Assembly (NCBI RefSeq): GCF_900105725.1
Contig: NZ_FNLM01000034.1
Coordinates: forward strand, 1,054,001 to 1,118,000
From: Gordonia westfalica
GTDB taxonomy: Bacteria > Actinomycetota > Actinomycetes > Mycobacteriales > Mycobacteriaceae
Length of the DNA: 64,000 nucleotides
Direction of reading: 5' to 3'
Made by a program: the position numbers and the translations under genes. Below, one piece after another: positions 36,088 through 45,744 of the stretch. Under the pieces are notes generated by a model. The model did no database searches. It saw only the letters and a program-made list of their open reading frames with translations, and was not told the origin of the DNA. The stretch's first letter is position 1. The number at the start of each line of letters is the position of its first letter.

Positions 36088-37160
36088 TTCCCCGCCGCCG
36101 ACCCCAGCCGGGTGCTCAGCGACGCCCAGCGGTCGAGCAGCGTCGCCGCGGCGCCCGAGTCGATGGCGTCGGCGGCACGGTCCTTCGCGGCACCGAGCGC
36201 CTCGGTCAGCTCGGCGGAGGTCATCGGGGCCTGCTGTTCGAACGCCACAATCGCGCCGGCCGAGTTGAGCAGCACCGCGTCGCGCACGGGACCCGTTGTG
36301 CCCGCGAACAATTCACGGGCGATGGCCGCATTGGCGACCGCGTCGCCACCCTGCAGTGCGGACAGCTGGACACGTGCGATCCCGAGATCGGTCGGATCGA
36401 TGCTGAGCTGAATGACCTGACCGCCGATGACCTGCCACACCGTGGAGGTGGTGGTCGTGGTGAGTTCGTCGAGTCCGTCGTCGCCGCGGACCACGAGTGC
36501 CGAACCCCCGCGGTCGGCGAAGGCACTCGCCAGAACCGGGGCGAGGTCGGCGAACGCGCAGCCGATGAGGCCGGCAGTCGGACGCGCCGGGTTCGTCAGA
36601 GGTCCGAGCACGTTGAAGACCGTCGGGATACCGATCTCCTTTCGCGGCGGACCCGTGAACCGGAACGCCGGGTGGAACACCGGCGCGAAGCAGAACCCGA
36701 TCCCGAGCTCGTCGACGCACCGCGCGACCGCGTCGGCGGACAGGGTGATGTCCACCCCGAGCGCCTCGAGCACGTCGGCACCACCGCTCTTCGACGACGC
36801 CGCCCGGTTTCCGTGTTTGACGACCGCCACCCCGGCGGCCGCGATCACGATCGAGGTCATGGTGGAGATGTTCACGGTGTGCGAACGGTCGCCACCCGTG
36901 CCGACCACGTCGACCGCCGGACGACTCACCTCGACGAGCGTCGCGTGGTCGAGCATCGCCTGAGCCAGCCCGACCAGCTCGCCGGAGGCGGCGCCCTTCA
37001 TCTTCACGCCGACGCCGAACGCGGCGATCTGCGCGCCGCTGGCACTGTCGGTCATGATCTCGTTCATCGCCCAGCCGGCCTCTTCGGCGCTGAGGTCGAT
37101 GCGATCGGTGATCTTGCCGAGGATCTGCGGCCAGGTGAAGGCGGATTGTGCGGTACTCAC
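36084..37160 (-). CDS. trpD: Anthranilate phosphoribosyltransferase
   Basis: Transfers phosphoribosyl from PRPP to anthranilate in tryptophan synthesis. From the GTG at 37160 ([14 protein letters not shown]) it is 358 aa. The PRPP-binding block [20 protein letters not shown] and the anthranilate-site blocks [21 protein letters not shown] and [10 protein letters not shown] are intact, followed by [17 protein letters not shown] lies 8 nt before the chosen GTG; another GTG at 37166 is possible. As in mycobacteria it stands apart from the other trp genes, next to ctaE. Confidence 0.93.
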   Translation of the reverse strand: MSTAQSAFTWPQILGKITDRIDLSAEEAGWAMNEIMTDSASGAQIAAFGVGVKMKGAASGELVGLAQAMLDHATLVEVSRPAVDVVGTGGDRSHTVNISTMTSIVIAAAGVAVVKHGNRAASSKSGGADVLEALGVDITLSADAVARCVDELGIGFCFAPVFHPAFRFTGPPRKEIGIPTVFNVLGPLTNPARPTAGLIGCAFADLAPVLASAFADRGGSALVVRGDDGLDELTTTTTSTVWQVIGGQVIQLSIDPTDLGIARVQLSALQGGDAVANAAIARELFAGTTGPVRDAVLLNSAGAIVAFEQQAPMTSAELTEALGAAKDRAADAIDSGAAATLLDRWASLSTRLGSAAGN

Positions 37161-37171
37161 AGGCACAGAGC

Positions 37172-37669
37172 CTAGTGCCCCGCCGCACCCGACGGACGCT
37201 GCAGTACAGACCATCGTCGAGCGATCCCGCCGTGACGGGAACCCAGACTCGCCATCCGGGAGCGTTCCTGGGACAGATGCATCGCGTCGAGCAGCTGGAC
37301 GCGCGCCAGGACGAGTACCTCGAGCCGGTCATCGCCCGCCCCGGGCCGTGATCCCCACCGTTCGTCGCCGACGACCTCATAGCCGTCGATCGCCGCCACC
37401 GCGACCGCCTCGGCCACCCGCTCCGGGGGAAGCTCGAGGTCGTGACGCAGGATCACCTCTTCGTCGGACCGCCACGACGACGCGTCGAGGGCGACCGAAC
37501 TCGCGATCGCGTCGTCGTCGGAGCCGGCGACCACCACCACCTCGTCGTCGAGCGCCAGCGGCCCACCGCCGGCCCCACCCGAGAACCTCGACCGCAGACG
37601 CGCCAGGCGCCCCTGCGCGACGACGCGTCCGTTGAGGTCTCGCCGACCGTGCGAATCCGAACTCGACAT
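37172..37669 (-). CDS. Conserved hypothetical protein upstream of trpD
   Basis: Not recognised. The ATG at 37669 gives 165 aa, soluble, without membrane segments or signal. An Arg-rich N-terminus ([19 protein letters not shown]) leads to a mixed region with alternating hydrophobic strands ([50 protein letters not shown]) and a helical segment ([28 protein letters not shown]). It lies between trpD and the divergent ctaE. Codon use and GC pattern support a true gene, but the evidence is moderate. Confidence 0.6.
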   Translation of the reverse strand: MSSSDSHGRRDLNGRVVAQGRLARLRSRFSGGAGGGPLALDDEVVVVAGSDDDAIASSVALDASSWRSDEEVILRHDLELPPERVAEAVAVAAIDGYEVVGDERWGSRPGAGDDRLEVLVLARVQLLDAMHLSQERSRMASLGSRHGGIARRWSVLQRPSGAAGH

Positions 37670-37835
37670 GAACTCACCGTAACCACCGGACCCCCCGCCC
37701 GGACACTCGGCAAGGCATTCTCCGGACACGCCGACCACTACCTCACGGAGCCCCCGACCTGCAGCGGAACAAAAACCCGAACCCAATATCCGACCCGGGT
37801 GGCCACCGCTTACTACGAACCGTCATACTTCACTT

Positions 37836-38447
37836 GTGACAAGCGCTGTAGGTACCTCAGGGACTGCGATAACCTCGCGCGTGCACTCGCTGAACCGGCC
37901 CAACATGGTCAGCGTCGGCACGATCGTGTGGCTGTCCAGTGAACTCATGTTCTTCGCTGGCCTCTTCGCGATGTACTTCGTCGCCCGGGCCAACTCCGCC
38001 GTCGGCTGGCCGCCGCCACCGACCGAGCTGAATCTCGCCCTCGCCATCCCGGTGACGACGGTGCTGATCCTCTCGTCGGTGACCTGCCAGATGGGCGTGT
38101 TCGCCGCCGAACGGGGTGACGTCTTCGGCCTCCGCCGTTGGTACGTGATCACCCTGATCATGGGGACGATCTTCGTCGTCGGCCAGGCTTACGAGTACAC
38201 CGTCCTCGTCGGCCACGGCACGACCTTGGCATCGGATGCGTACGGCTCGGTCTTCTACATGACGACAGGCTTCCACGGCCTACACGTCATCGGCGGACTG
38301 ATCGCCTTCGTCTATCTCCTCATCCGAACCAAGCTCTCGAAGTTCACCCCGGCGCAGGCAACCGCCGCAATCGTTGTCTCCTACTACTGGCATTTCGTCG
38401 ACATCGTCTGGATCGGACTGTTCGTCACGATCTACTTCATCCGATGA
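37836..38447 (+). CDS. ctaE: Cytochrome c oxidase subunit III (aa3)
   Basis: Integral subunit of the aa3 oxidase in the bcc-aa3 supercomplex. The 203-aa product has five membrane segments, the short actinobacterial form lacking the first two helices. Typical blocks are [40 protein letters not shown] (conserved His/Glu-region helix) and [15 protein letters not shown]. It begins at a GTG and is followed 91 bp on by qcrCAB, the usual order. Confidence 0.95.
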   Translation: MTSAVGTSGTAITSRVHSLNRPNMVSVGTIVWLSSELMFFAGLFAMYFVARANSAVGWPPPPTELNLALAIPVTTVLILSSVTCQMGVFAAERGDVFGLRRWYVITLIMGTIFVVGQAYEYTVLVGHGTTLASDAYGSVFYMTTGFHGLHVIGGLIAFVYLLIRTKLSKFTPAQATAAIVVSYYWHFVDIVWIGLFVTIYFIR

Positions 38448-38538
38448 CCCCGGCGATCCCGCGCCACGCGCGACCCGCCACCTCAGAGCGCAGCTCGCTC
38501 TAGATCTCCACTCCGTCCCGCTTAGTAGAGAGTCACAG

Positions 38539-39390
38539 ATGAGTTCATCTCCAGCGCGACCGTCGGATAGCGGCACCGACGCCCGCCGCGCCAAGGCCCG
38601 ACGCAAGCTCCGTCGCCGCGCAAGCGGCACCATCGTGCTGCTGGCCGGTCTGGTCATGGCCGGTGTGCTCGCCTCGGTTCTCACCCCCGACCCCCAGGTC
38701 GCGGTGGCCGACGAGAGCAACGCCGCGATGATCAACGACGGCCGCAAGCTCTACGAGACCTCGTGCATCACCTGCCACGGCGCCAACCTGCAGGGTGTGC
38801 CCGATCGTGGTCCCGCACTCCTCGGCGTCGGCGATGCCGCCGTCTACTTCCAGGTGTCGACCGGCCGTATGCCGGCCGCACGTGGCGAGGCACAGGCGCA
38901 GCGCAAGCCCGCCAAGTTCACCACCGAGCAGATCGACCAGCTCGGCGCGTTCATCCAGGCCGAGGGCGGCGGACCGCAGGTCCCGCGTGACGCCAACGGC
39001 GAGGTCGCGCAGGAATCCCTGCGTGGCGACAGCATCGGTCGCGGCAGTGAGCTGTTCCGCCTCAACTGCGCGTCGTGCCACAACTTCACCGGTCGTGGCG
39101 GCGCCCTCTCCTCGGGCAAGTACGCGCCCGTGCTCGACGGCGTCGACGAGGCACAGATCTACACCGCGATGCTGACCGGCCCGCAGAACATGCCCAAGTT
39201 CTCGAACCGGCAGCTGAATCCGGAAGAAAAGAAAGACATCATCGCCTACGTCAAGTACGTGACCGAGGCACAGCCCAGCGGCGGACTCGGCCTCGGCGGC
39301 TTCGGTCCGGTCAGCGAGGGCATGGTGATGTGGTTTGTCGGCGTCATCGCCATCGTCGCAGGCGCCATGTGGATGGGATCTCGAGCATGA
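38539..39390 (+). CDS. qcrC: Diheme cytochrome c subunit QcrC of the bc1 complex
   Basis: Membrane-bound diheme cytochrome cc that passes electrons from the Rieske centre to the aa3 oxidase, replacing soluble cytochrome c. From the ATG at 38539 it is 283 aa. An N-terminal membrane anchor (about residues 30–50) is followed by two c-type heme domains, C76-I-T-C-H80 and C177-A-S-C-H181, and a C-terminal membrane helix. A longer in-frame reading to 38374 overlaps ctaE and lacks support. Its stop overlaps the qcrA start (ATGA). Confidence 0.96.
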   Translation: MSSSPARPSDSGTDARRAKARRKLRRRASGTIVLLAGLVMAGVLASVLTPDPQVAVADESNAAMINDGRKLYETSCITCHGANLQGVPDRGPALLGVGDAAVYFQVSTGRMPAARGEAQAQRKPAKFTTEQIDQLGAFIQAEGGGPQVPRDANGEVAQESLRGDSIGRGSELFRLNCASCHNFTGRGGALSSGKYAPVLDGVDEAQIYTAMLTGPQNMPKFSNRQLNPEEKKDIIAYVKYVTEAQPSGGLGLGGFGPVSEGMVMWFVGVIAIVAGAMWMGSRA

Positions 39391-40544
39391 GTGGCAGTGA
39401 CAAGGACGTCCCGTCGCGGGACGAACTGGAGCAGATGAGCACGGATGAGCTCGTCAAACTCGGCACCAATCTCGACGGTGTCGAGATCATCCACCGTGCC
39501 GAGCGGTACCCCGAGCCGGGTACGAAGGTCGAGAAGCGCGCCGAGCGCCAGGTCGCGATCTGGTTCACGGTCGCCGGCGTCTCCGCTCTCGCCTGCCTGG
39601 GCATCTTCCTGTTCAACCATTGGGAATTCGCCCTTCCGGACGACCCGAACTACTGGTGGTACACCTTCAACACGCCGCTCCTCGGTGCGACGTTCGGTCT
39701 CTCGGTGCTGGCCATCGGCATCGCGATGATCCTGATCACCAAGAAGTTCATCCCGTCGGAGATCTCCGTGCAGGACCGCCACGACGGTGGTTCGACCGAG
39801 GTCGACAAGAAGACGATCGTCGGACTCCTCCAGGACACCGGCACCACCTCGACCCTGGGTCGTCGCAAGATGATCATCGGGTCCGCCGGCTTCGGTCTGG
39901 GTGCCTTCGCACTCACCGGTCTCGTCGCCTTCCTCGGTGGCTTCATCAAGAACCCGTGGGCCGAGCGGGAGAACGCTCCCCTGTGGCACTCGGGCTGGTC
40001 GCCGATCTACAACTCGAAGGAAGACCCCAACGAGACCATCTACCTGCGTCGCGACACGGGCAACCCGTACCAGGTCGCCCTGGTCCGTCCCGAGGATCTC
40101 GACGCCGGCGGCATGGAGACCGTCTTCCCGTGGCGTCGTTCCAACGGGTACGGCGAGACCGAGCACTCCCGTCACGCGCTGATGGAGAGCCTGCACGAGG
40201 TCCGCAACCCCGTCATGCTCATCCGCCTGCGTCCCGAGGACGCGGCCCGCGCCATCAAGCGCACGGGTCAGGAGAGCTTCAACTACGGTGACTACTTCGC
40301 CTTCACCAAGGTCTGCAGCCACCTCGGTTGCCCCGCCTCGCTGTACGAACAGCGGAGCAACCGCATCCTGTGTCCCTGCCACCAGTCGCAGTTCGATGCA
40401 CTCGAGTACGCCAAGCCGATCTTCGGACCGGCCGCCCGTGCTCTCGCACAGCTGCCGCTCACGGTGAACAATGAGGGTTACCTCGTTGCGGCAGGCGACT
40501 TCATCGAGCCCGTCGGACCGGCATTCTGGGAGCGTAAGTCATGA
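39387..40544 (+). CDS. qcrA: Rieske iron-sulfur subunit QcrA
   Basis: 385-aa Rieske [2Fe-2S] protein with three N-terminal membrane segments, as in actinobacteria. Cluster ligands are C310 and H312 in C-S-H-L-G-C, and C329 and H332 in C-P-C-H-Q-S, with C315 and C331 as the disulfide pair. A cytoplasmic N-terminal region of about 60 residues precedes the first helix. ATGA overlaps join it to qcrC and qcrB, so stoichiometry is likely set by coupling. Confidence 0.96.
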   Translation: MSGSDKDVPSRDELEQMSTDELVKLGTNLDGVEIIHRAERYPEPGTKVEKRAERQVAIWFTVAGVSALACLGIFLFNHWEFALPDDPNYWWYTFNTPLLGATFGLSVLAIGIAMILITKKFIPSEISVQDRHDGGSTEVDKKTIVGLLQDTGTTSTLGRRKMIIGSAGFGLGAFALTGLVAFLGGFIKNPWAERENAPLWHSGWSPIYNSKEDPNETIYLRRDTGNPYQVALVRPEDLDAGGMETVFPWRRSNGYGETEHSRHALMESLHEVRNPVMLIRLRPEDAARAIKRTGQESFNYGDYFAFTKVCSHLGCPASLYEQRSNRILCPCHQSQFDALEYAKPIFGPAARALAQLPLTVNNEGYLVAAGDFIEPVGPAFWERKS

Positions 40545-42163
40545 CCATCGCCGACCGCCTCGGCACACAAGCCGAAGAAATGGACTCGCGGTATCACCTC
40601 GCCGCGGGTATGCGTCGCCAGATCAACAAGGTCTTCCCCACCCACTGGTCGTTCATGCTGGGTGAGATCGCGCTGTACAGCTTCATCATCCTGTTGATCT
40701 CGGGTGTCTACCTGTCGCTGTTCTTCGATCCGTCCATGACTCACGTGGTCTACGACGGCGCGTACCAGCCGCTCAACGGCGTCATGATGACCAAGGCGTA
40801 CGAGACCACCCTGGACCTCTCCTTCGAGGTGCGCGGTGGCCTGTTCGTCCGCCAGATCCACCACTGGGCAGCCCTGCTGTTCGCGGCGTCGATCATCATC
40901 CACATGGCTCGCATCTTCTTCACCGGTGCGTTCCGTCGTCCGCGTGAGGCCAACTGGATCATCGGCTGCCTGCTGCTGATCCTGGCCATGTTCGAGGGCT
41001 TCTTCGGCTACTCGCTCCCCGACGACCTGCTCTCGGGCACCGGCGTCCGCGCCGCGATGAGCGGCATCGTCCTCGGCATCCCGGTCGTCGGTACCTGGAT
41101 TCACTGGGCGCTGTTCGGCGGGGACTTCCCCGGCGACATCATCATCCCGCGTCTGTACGTGCTGCACATCCTGCTGTTCCCGGGCATCATCCTGGCTCTG
41201 ATCGGTGCTCACCTGGCGCTCGTCTGGTACCAGAAGCACACGCAGTTCCCCGGCCCCGGCCGCACCGAGAAGAACGTCGTCGGTGTCCGGATCATGCCGG
41301 TGTTCGCGGCCAAGGCCGGCGCGATGTTCGCCTTCGTCACCGGTGTGCTGGCCATCATGGCGGGCATCTTCCAGATCAACCCGGTCTGGAACATCGGCCC
41401 GTACAACCCGGCACAGGTGTCTGCGGGCTCGCAGCCGGACATCTACATGCAATGGACCGACGGTTTGATACGTCTGTTCCCGGCATGGGAGCTGTACCTG
41501 GGCAACTACACCGTGGTGATGTCGAACTGGGTCGTCCTGATCATGACCGTGATGTTCGGCCTGATGTTCGCCTACCCGTGGATCGAGAAGCGGCTCACCG
41601 GCGACGACGCTCACCACAACCTGCTGCAGCGTCCGCGTGACACCCCGGTGCGTACCGCGATCGGTGCGATGGCGTTCTCGTTCTACATCCTGCTGACGCT
41701 GGCGTGCATGAACGACATCATCGCGTTCAAGTTCCACATCTCGCTCAACGCGACGACGTGGATCGGTCGCATCGGTCTGATCATCCTGCCGCCGCTGGTG
41801 TACTTCATCGCATACCGCTGGGCGATCTCGTTGCAGCGCAGCGACCGTGAGGTCCTGGCACACGGCATCGAGACCGGCATCATCAAGCGCCTGCCGCAGG
41901 GTGAGTACATCGAGCTGCACCAGCCGCTCGGCCCGGTCGACGATCACGGTCACCCGATCCCGCTCCCCTACGAGGGTGCTGCGCTGCCGAAGCGGATGAA
42001 CAAGCTCGGCTCCGCCGGTGCCCCGGGTACGGGTTCGATCCTGACCGCCGATCCGCCGGAGGAGCAGTTGGGTCACGTCAAGGCCGAGCACGAGCTCGAG
42101 GCCGCGGAGCGCAAGGCTCTCCGCGAGCTCCAGGCCAAGGGTGGCAACCCCTTCGACGAGTAG
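40541..42163 (+). CDS. qcrB: Cytochrome b subunit QcrB
   Basis: 540-aa cytochrome b of the bc1 complex, binding two b hemes and menaquinol. Heme-ligand helices are visible ([26 protein letters not shown] and [26 protein letters not shown]), with the Qo-site loop [10 protein letters not shown]…[14 protein letters not shown]. It has a long hydrophilic C-terminal extension (about residues 445–540) typical of actinobacteria. It is the target of Q203-type inhibitors in mycobacteria. The transcript ends at a strong terminator just downstream. Confidence 0.96.
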   Translation: MTIADRLGTQAEEMDSRYHLAAGMRRQINKVFPTHWSFMLGEIALYSFIILLISGVYLSLFFDPSMTHVVYDGAYQPLNGVMMTKAYETTLDLSFEVRGGLFVRQIHHWAALLFAASIIIHMARIFFTGAFRRPREANWIIGCLLLILAMFEGFFGYSLPDDLLSGTGVRAAMSGIVLGIPVVGTWIHWALFGGDFPGDIIIPRLYVLHILLFPGIILALIGAHLALVWYQKHTQFPGPGRTEKNVVGVRIMPVFAAKAGAMFAFVTGVLAIMAGIFQINPVWNIGPYNPAQVSAGSQPDIYMQWTDGLIRLFPAWELYLGNYTVVMSNWVVLIMTVMFGLMFAYPWIEKRLTGDDAHHNLLQRPRDTPVRTAIGAMAFSFYILLTLACMNDIIAFKFHISLNATTWIGRIGLIILPPLVYFIAYRWAISLQRSDREVLAHGIETGIIKRLPQGEYIELHQPLGPVDDHGHPIPLPYEGAALPKRMNKLGSAGAPGTGSILTADPPEEQLGHVKAEHELEAAERKALRELQAKGGNPFDE

Positions 42164-42178
42164 TAGCCACACGAGACA

Positions 42179-42225
42179 GCGGGCCGTCGCGCACCATCAG
42201 GTGCACGACGGCCCGCTGTTTTTGT
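42179..42225 (+). terminator. Rho-independent terminator of the ctaE-qcrCAB operon
   Basis: gcgggccgtcg and cgacggcccgc form the base of a long stem with an inner gcacc/ggtgc segment, followed by tgtttttg. It lies 15 bp after the qcrB stop. Confidence 0.93.
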
Positions 42226-42299
42226 ACCCCTCCCCTCCCCCACCAGGAGGAGCGCGTCCGCTCCCACGGCCGCGGCGCGGATGTGGCACGGTGGACACC

Positions 42300-43799
42300 A
42301 TGCGCCGGTTACGTCATCGTGCTTCCGGTCTGTCCCAGATCACCCGTGGGATGGGCACTCTCGACGCCGAGATCTACGACTCGATCGCCCGGTCGCCGAG
42401 CCCGTTGCTCGACAAGACGATGCCCGTACTGACCCACGCGGCCGATCATTCGAAGCTCTGGATGGCGATCGCCGCCGGACTCGCCGTCTCCGGCCGACCG
42501 TCGCTCCAGCGCGGTGCTGCCCGCGGCATCGTCTCTCTCGCGGCCACCAGTCTCGTGACGAACCAGGCGGCCAAGCGGATTCGCCGCCGTCCGCGCCCTT
42601 CCACCGGACTCATACCTGTCCCCCGACGCGGTCGCAGACAGCCGACGTCGAACTCGCTGCCCTCCGGCCATTCGGCCAGTGCCGCGGCCTTTGCGGTCGG
42701 CGTCGCCGCCGAGAGCCCACCCGCAGGCCTGGTGTTGGGGGCGCTCGCCGGACTCGTCGGCCTGTCCCGGGTCGCCACCGGCGCCCACTACCCCGGCGAC
42801 GTGGTGGCCGGTCTCGGGATCGGTGCTGCCATCGCGACCGTGGGGACCCGCGTGGTACCGCCGATCACCCGACCCTCCCTGTCTCTCGCCGATCCGACCA
42901 CCGTCGACGCCGAACCCCGCCCGGACGGCGCCGGACTGGTCGTGGTGGTGAACCCGACATCCGGGGACGGCCGCGGACGCCAGGTCCTCGACGCCATCCG
43001 CGACGCACTTCCCGCGGCAGAGGTTGTCGTGCTCGACGAGAACGACGACATCGCATCGGTGTTCGCCGATGTCGCGGCACGCGCGTCGATCATCGGCGTC
43101 GCAGGTGGGGACGGCACCGTGGCCTGTGCGGCCGGTGCCGCCATCCATGCGGATCTACCACTGGCGGTCTTCCCGGCGGGCACCTTCAACCACTTCGCTC
43201 GCGACATCGGCTGCGGGACGGTCGAGGCCACCGTCGACGCCGTCGCCTCCGGGTCCGTGATCAAGGTCGATGCGGTGTGGCTCAACGACTCTCGACTCAT
43301 CCTCAACACCGCCAGTATCGGGGCCTACCCGCACTTCGTCCGGATCCGGGAGCGCCTCCGGCATCGCATCAGCCGTCCTCTCGCCACCGCCACCGCGATC
43401 TTCCGGGTGATCCGCAAGGAAGCGAACGTTCGCATCGAAGTGGAAGGGCAGGTTCTCGACGTCTCCCTGTTCCTGATCGGGAACTCGATCTATCAACCGA
43501 CGGGTTTTCTCCCCACCCGACGCCTCCGGCTCGACGACGGCCTGCTCGACGTCCGGATTCTGGAGACGGGACACCGCTGGGCGACCCTGCGCCTGTTGGG
43601 GTCCCTGGCCGGCGGCCGCTTGGAGCGGTCCCGGCTGTACCACGAGATGCAGGTACCCGAGTTCCGCTTCACCACGGTCGACGGCCCGGTCGCGGTGTCG
43701 CACGACGGCGAGGTCGAAGACAGCTTCACGGACGCCCATTTCCGTGTGGACTACCGCAGGCTCAAGGTGTACTCGCCGGCGCGCTCACCGCGCTTCTGA
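42300..43799 (+). CDS. Bifunctional PAP2 phosphatase / diacylglycerol-kinase-family protein
   Basis: A 499-aa fusion. The N-terminal PAP2 acid phosphatase has all three motifs: K-x6-RP in AAKRIRRRPRPST, NSLPSGHSASAAAFA, and SRVATGAHYPGDVVAG. From about residue 210 a lipid kinase of the DAGK/sphingosine kinase type follows (VVVVNPTSGDGRG, GVAGGDGTVACAAGA, AVFPAGTFNHFARDIG). It probably dephosphorylates and phosphorylates lipid substrates such as undecaprenyl or phosphatidate species (inference). The ATG at 42300 is preferred; a GTG three codons earlier is possible. No equivalent stands here in M. tuberculosis. Confidence 0.87.
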   Translation: MRRLRHRASGLSQITRGMGTLDAEIYDSIARSPSPLLDKTMPVLTHAADHSKLWMAIAAGLAVSGRPSLQRGAARGIVSLAATSLVTNQAAKRIRRRPRPSTGLIPVPRRGRRQPTSNSLPSGHSASAAAFAVGVAAESPPAGLVLGALAGLVGLSRVATGAHYPGDVVAGLGIGAAIATVGTRVVPPITRPSLSLADPTTVDAEPRPDGAGLVVVVNPTSGDGRGRQVLDAIRDALPAAEVVVLDENDDIASVFADVAARASIIGVAGGDGTVACAAGAAIHADLPLAVFPAGTFNHFARDIGCGTVEATVDAVASGSVIKVDAVWLNDSRLILNTASIGAYPHFVRIRERLRHRISRPLATATAIFRVIRKEANVRIEVEGQVLDVSLFLIGNSIYQPTGFLPTRRLRLDDGLLDVRILETGHRWATLRLLGSLAGGRLERSRLYHEMQVPEFRFTTVDGPVAVSHDGEVEDSFTDAHFRVDYRRLKVYSPARSPRF

Positions 43800-43843
43800 C
43801 GGGACCGATGGACCGACACGAGTATCGGGCCCCGCATACGACA

Positions 43844-43878
43844 AGACGACGCCCCACCGGGAAGGTGGGGCGTCGTCT
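43844..43878. terminator. Bidirectional terminator hairpin
   Basis: agacgacgccccacc pairs perfectly with ggtggggcgtcgtct around a 5-nt loop between the convergent PAP2/kinase and ctaF genes. The T-rich runs after it are short on both strands. Confidence 0.85.
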
Positions 43879-43898
43879 CTGTTGGTTCTACTGAGAAG

Positions 43899-44315
43899 TC
43901 AGTGCTTCTCGGGACCGACGTGGTACTCGAAGACCAGTCCGGCCGCGGTACCCAGGATCACCGCGACCGCGAAGATCGAGAGCCACCAGTTGCCTGAGGC
44001 GAAGCCCACGGCGAAGGTCGAGGCACCGAGCGCGATCAGGATGGGCCACCAGGAGTGCGGGCTGAAGAAGCCCAACTCGCCTGCGCCGTCCTCGATCTCG
44101 GCATCTTCGTAGTCCTCGGGCCGAATCTCGACGCGGCGCGACACGAAGCGGAAGAACGTGCCCGCGATCAGCGTCAGACCGGCGGCGAAGAACAGGCCGA
44201 CGACGCCGACCCACTCGATGCCCTTGCTGGTGAACGCGGTGAACAGGGTGTACGCGACACCTGTCAGCGCGAAGAAGGCTGTCAACATCTCGAAGAGGCG
44301 TGCTTCGATTTTCAT
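43899..44315 (-). CDS. ctaF: Cytochrome c oxidase subunit IV (actinobacterial CtaF)
   Basis: Small integral subunit of the aa3 oxidase, 138 aa, with four membrane segments in two pairs ([78 protein letters not shown]). The tail [23 protein letters not shown] is a family signature. Its ATG lies 2 nt after the ctaC stop, so the two oxidase genes are coupled. Confidence 0.94.
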   Translation of the reverse strand: MKIEARLFEMLTAFFALTGVAYTLFTAFTSKGIEWVGVVGLFFAAGLTLIAGTFFRFVSRRVEIRPEDYEDAEIEDGAGELGFFSPHSWWPILIALGASTFAVGFASGNWWLSIFAVAVILGTAAGLVFEYHVGPEKH

Positions 44316-44317
44316 CG

Positions 44318-45412
44318 TCAGCTCTCCTTCTTGGTGCAGTTGGCGAGGGTCGGGTCATCCGGGTTGCCGCTGGCGGTCACCGAACCGTCGGACTTGCGAC
44401 GGGTGTCGAACGGAACCGTGGTGACGGCTTCCGGCGCCTGACAGATCGACGCGAGCGCCTCGGCGTTGGTCGCCTGCGGGTTCGACTGGCGGAACCGGAT
44501 GTAGCTGTCGAAGTCTTCCGGCGTGACCGCGCGGACCTCGAAGTTCATCATCGAGTGGTAGGTGCCGCACATCTCGGCGCAGCGGCCGACGAAGGCTCCG
44601 GTGCGGTCGATCGCGCCGATCTGGAAGATCGGGTCGGTCGAGTTCTGCTCCGGGAACGGCATCACGTCGCGCTTGTACAGGAACTCCGGCACCCAGAAGG
44701 AGTGGATGACGTCGGCCGAGGCGATGTTGAACTCAATGCGCTTACCGGTCGGCAGCACCAGGACCGGGATCTCCGACGACGAGCCGAGGGTCTCGATCTT
44801 GTTGAACTTCAGGTAGTCGCGGATGTCGTCGTCACGGCCGCCGGCGGGACCGGGCAGCTCTTCGCCGTGTTCGCCGCCGTGCTCGACCTCGGGCTCGGCG
44901 ACGGTCTTGCCCGCCTGCTGCTGAACCTGGAACGGGTTGCCCGCGGCCTCGAAGCCGTCGTAGGTCGATCCGTCGTCGAAGACGACCTTGTTGTAGCCGA
45001 ACTTCCAGTTCCACTGGAACGCGGTCACGTCGACCACGACCTTGGAGTCGTCGTTCTTGCCCTCGACGTCGTTCTGCACGATCACGGTGAAGTAGAACAG
45101 CACCGCGATGATGACGAACGGAATCGCCGTGTAGGTGAGCTCCAACGGGACGTTGTACGCGGTCTGACGCGGGAACACGCCCTTCTTGGCGTCGTTCGCG
45201 CGGTGGAACGTGATCGTCCAGAAGATCAGCGCCCAGACCAGAATGCCCATGACGAGTGCGGCGATGACGGACCAGGTCCAGAGATCGACCATCTTCTTAC
45301 CCTGGGGCGTGACGCCCTCAGGCCAACCGAAACGCATCGCCTCATTGGCGTCGCATCCCGACATCAGCAGTGCGCCGAGTCCGAGAGCGACGACGATTCC
45401 CAGTCGCTTCAT
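44318..45412 (-). CDS. ctaC: Cytochrome c oxidase subunit II (CuA)
   Basis: Electron-entry subunit of the aa3 oxidase. From the ATG at 45412 ([11 protein letters not shown]) the product is 364 aa, the mycobacterial length, with a lipobox LMSGC near residue 20 and two membrane segments. The CuA site is complete in [16 protein letters not shown], with the upstream His in [12 protein letters not shown]. An acidic Gly/Glu insertion (about residues 170–195) is typical of the bcc-aa3 form, where QcrC docks. A GTG at 45472 would add 20 residues before the signal peptide and is less likely. Confidence 0.93.
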   Translation of the reverse strand: MKRLGIVVALGLGALLMSGCDANEAMRFGWPEGVTPQGKKMVDLWTWSVIAALVMGILVWALIFWTITFHRANDAKKGVFPRQTAYNVPLELTYTAIPFVIIAVLFYFTVIVQNDVEGKNDDSKVVVDVTAFQWNWKFGYNKVVFDDGSTYDGFEAAGNPFQVQQQAGKTVAEPEVEHGGEHGEELPGPAGGRDDDIRDYLKFNKIETLGSSSEIPVLVLPTGKRIEFNIASADVIHSFWVPEFLYKRDVMPFPEQNSTDPIFQIGAIDRTGAFVGRCAEMCGTYHSMMNFEVRAVTPEDFDSYIRFRQSNPQATNAEALASICQAPEAVTTVPFDTRRKSDGSVTASGNPDDPTLANCTKKES

Positions 45413-45744
45413 CGTCTGCGACGCGGATGAGACACGCCGCGCTCGGGGCCGTCCACCGTGTGCCAATTTCACGCCTTCCTGCTCGCTCACCGGCGCCCGT
45501 GCGCCGTAGTGAGTGCATGCCACATGACCTGCAAGGGCAAGGCCCCGCCGTGGACACACAACGAAGTCTTGCACCTAGTACTACGCAGCGTAGACCAACC
45601 CGGAGAAGCTTTCGTGATTGGGGTTTGATCCGGCCGTGTCCGAGCACTCCAGGTCGGAATCGCGCAGGTGGCTCAGGCATACTCGGACGCGACCCGATGT
45701 GCGTCGGGACCTGTTCATCGCGACGAGATTGGGGAGAAACCAAC
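45413..45744. other. Divergent ctaC–asnB intergenic region with a short palindrome
   Basis: 332 bp without a convincing gene. It should contain both promoters. The 13-bp palindrome CTACGCAGCGTAG at 45581–45593 stands out, with TTGCAC about 12 bp to its left, and could be an operator. I cannot assign a regulator. Confidence 0.4.

Noticed and set aside
40478..42172. Long minus-strand open frame opposite qcrB
   Set aside because: Shadow of a conserved cytochrome b gene with no recognisable protein features.
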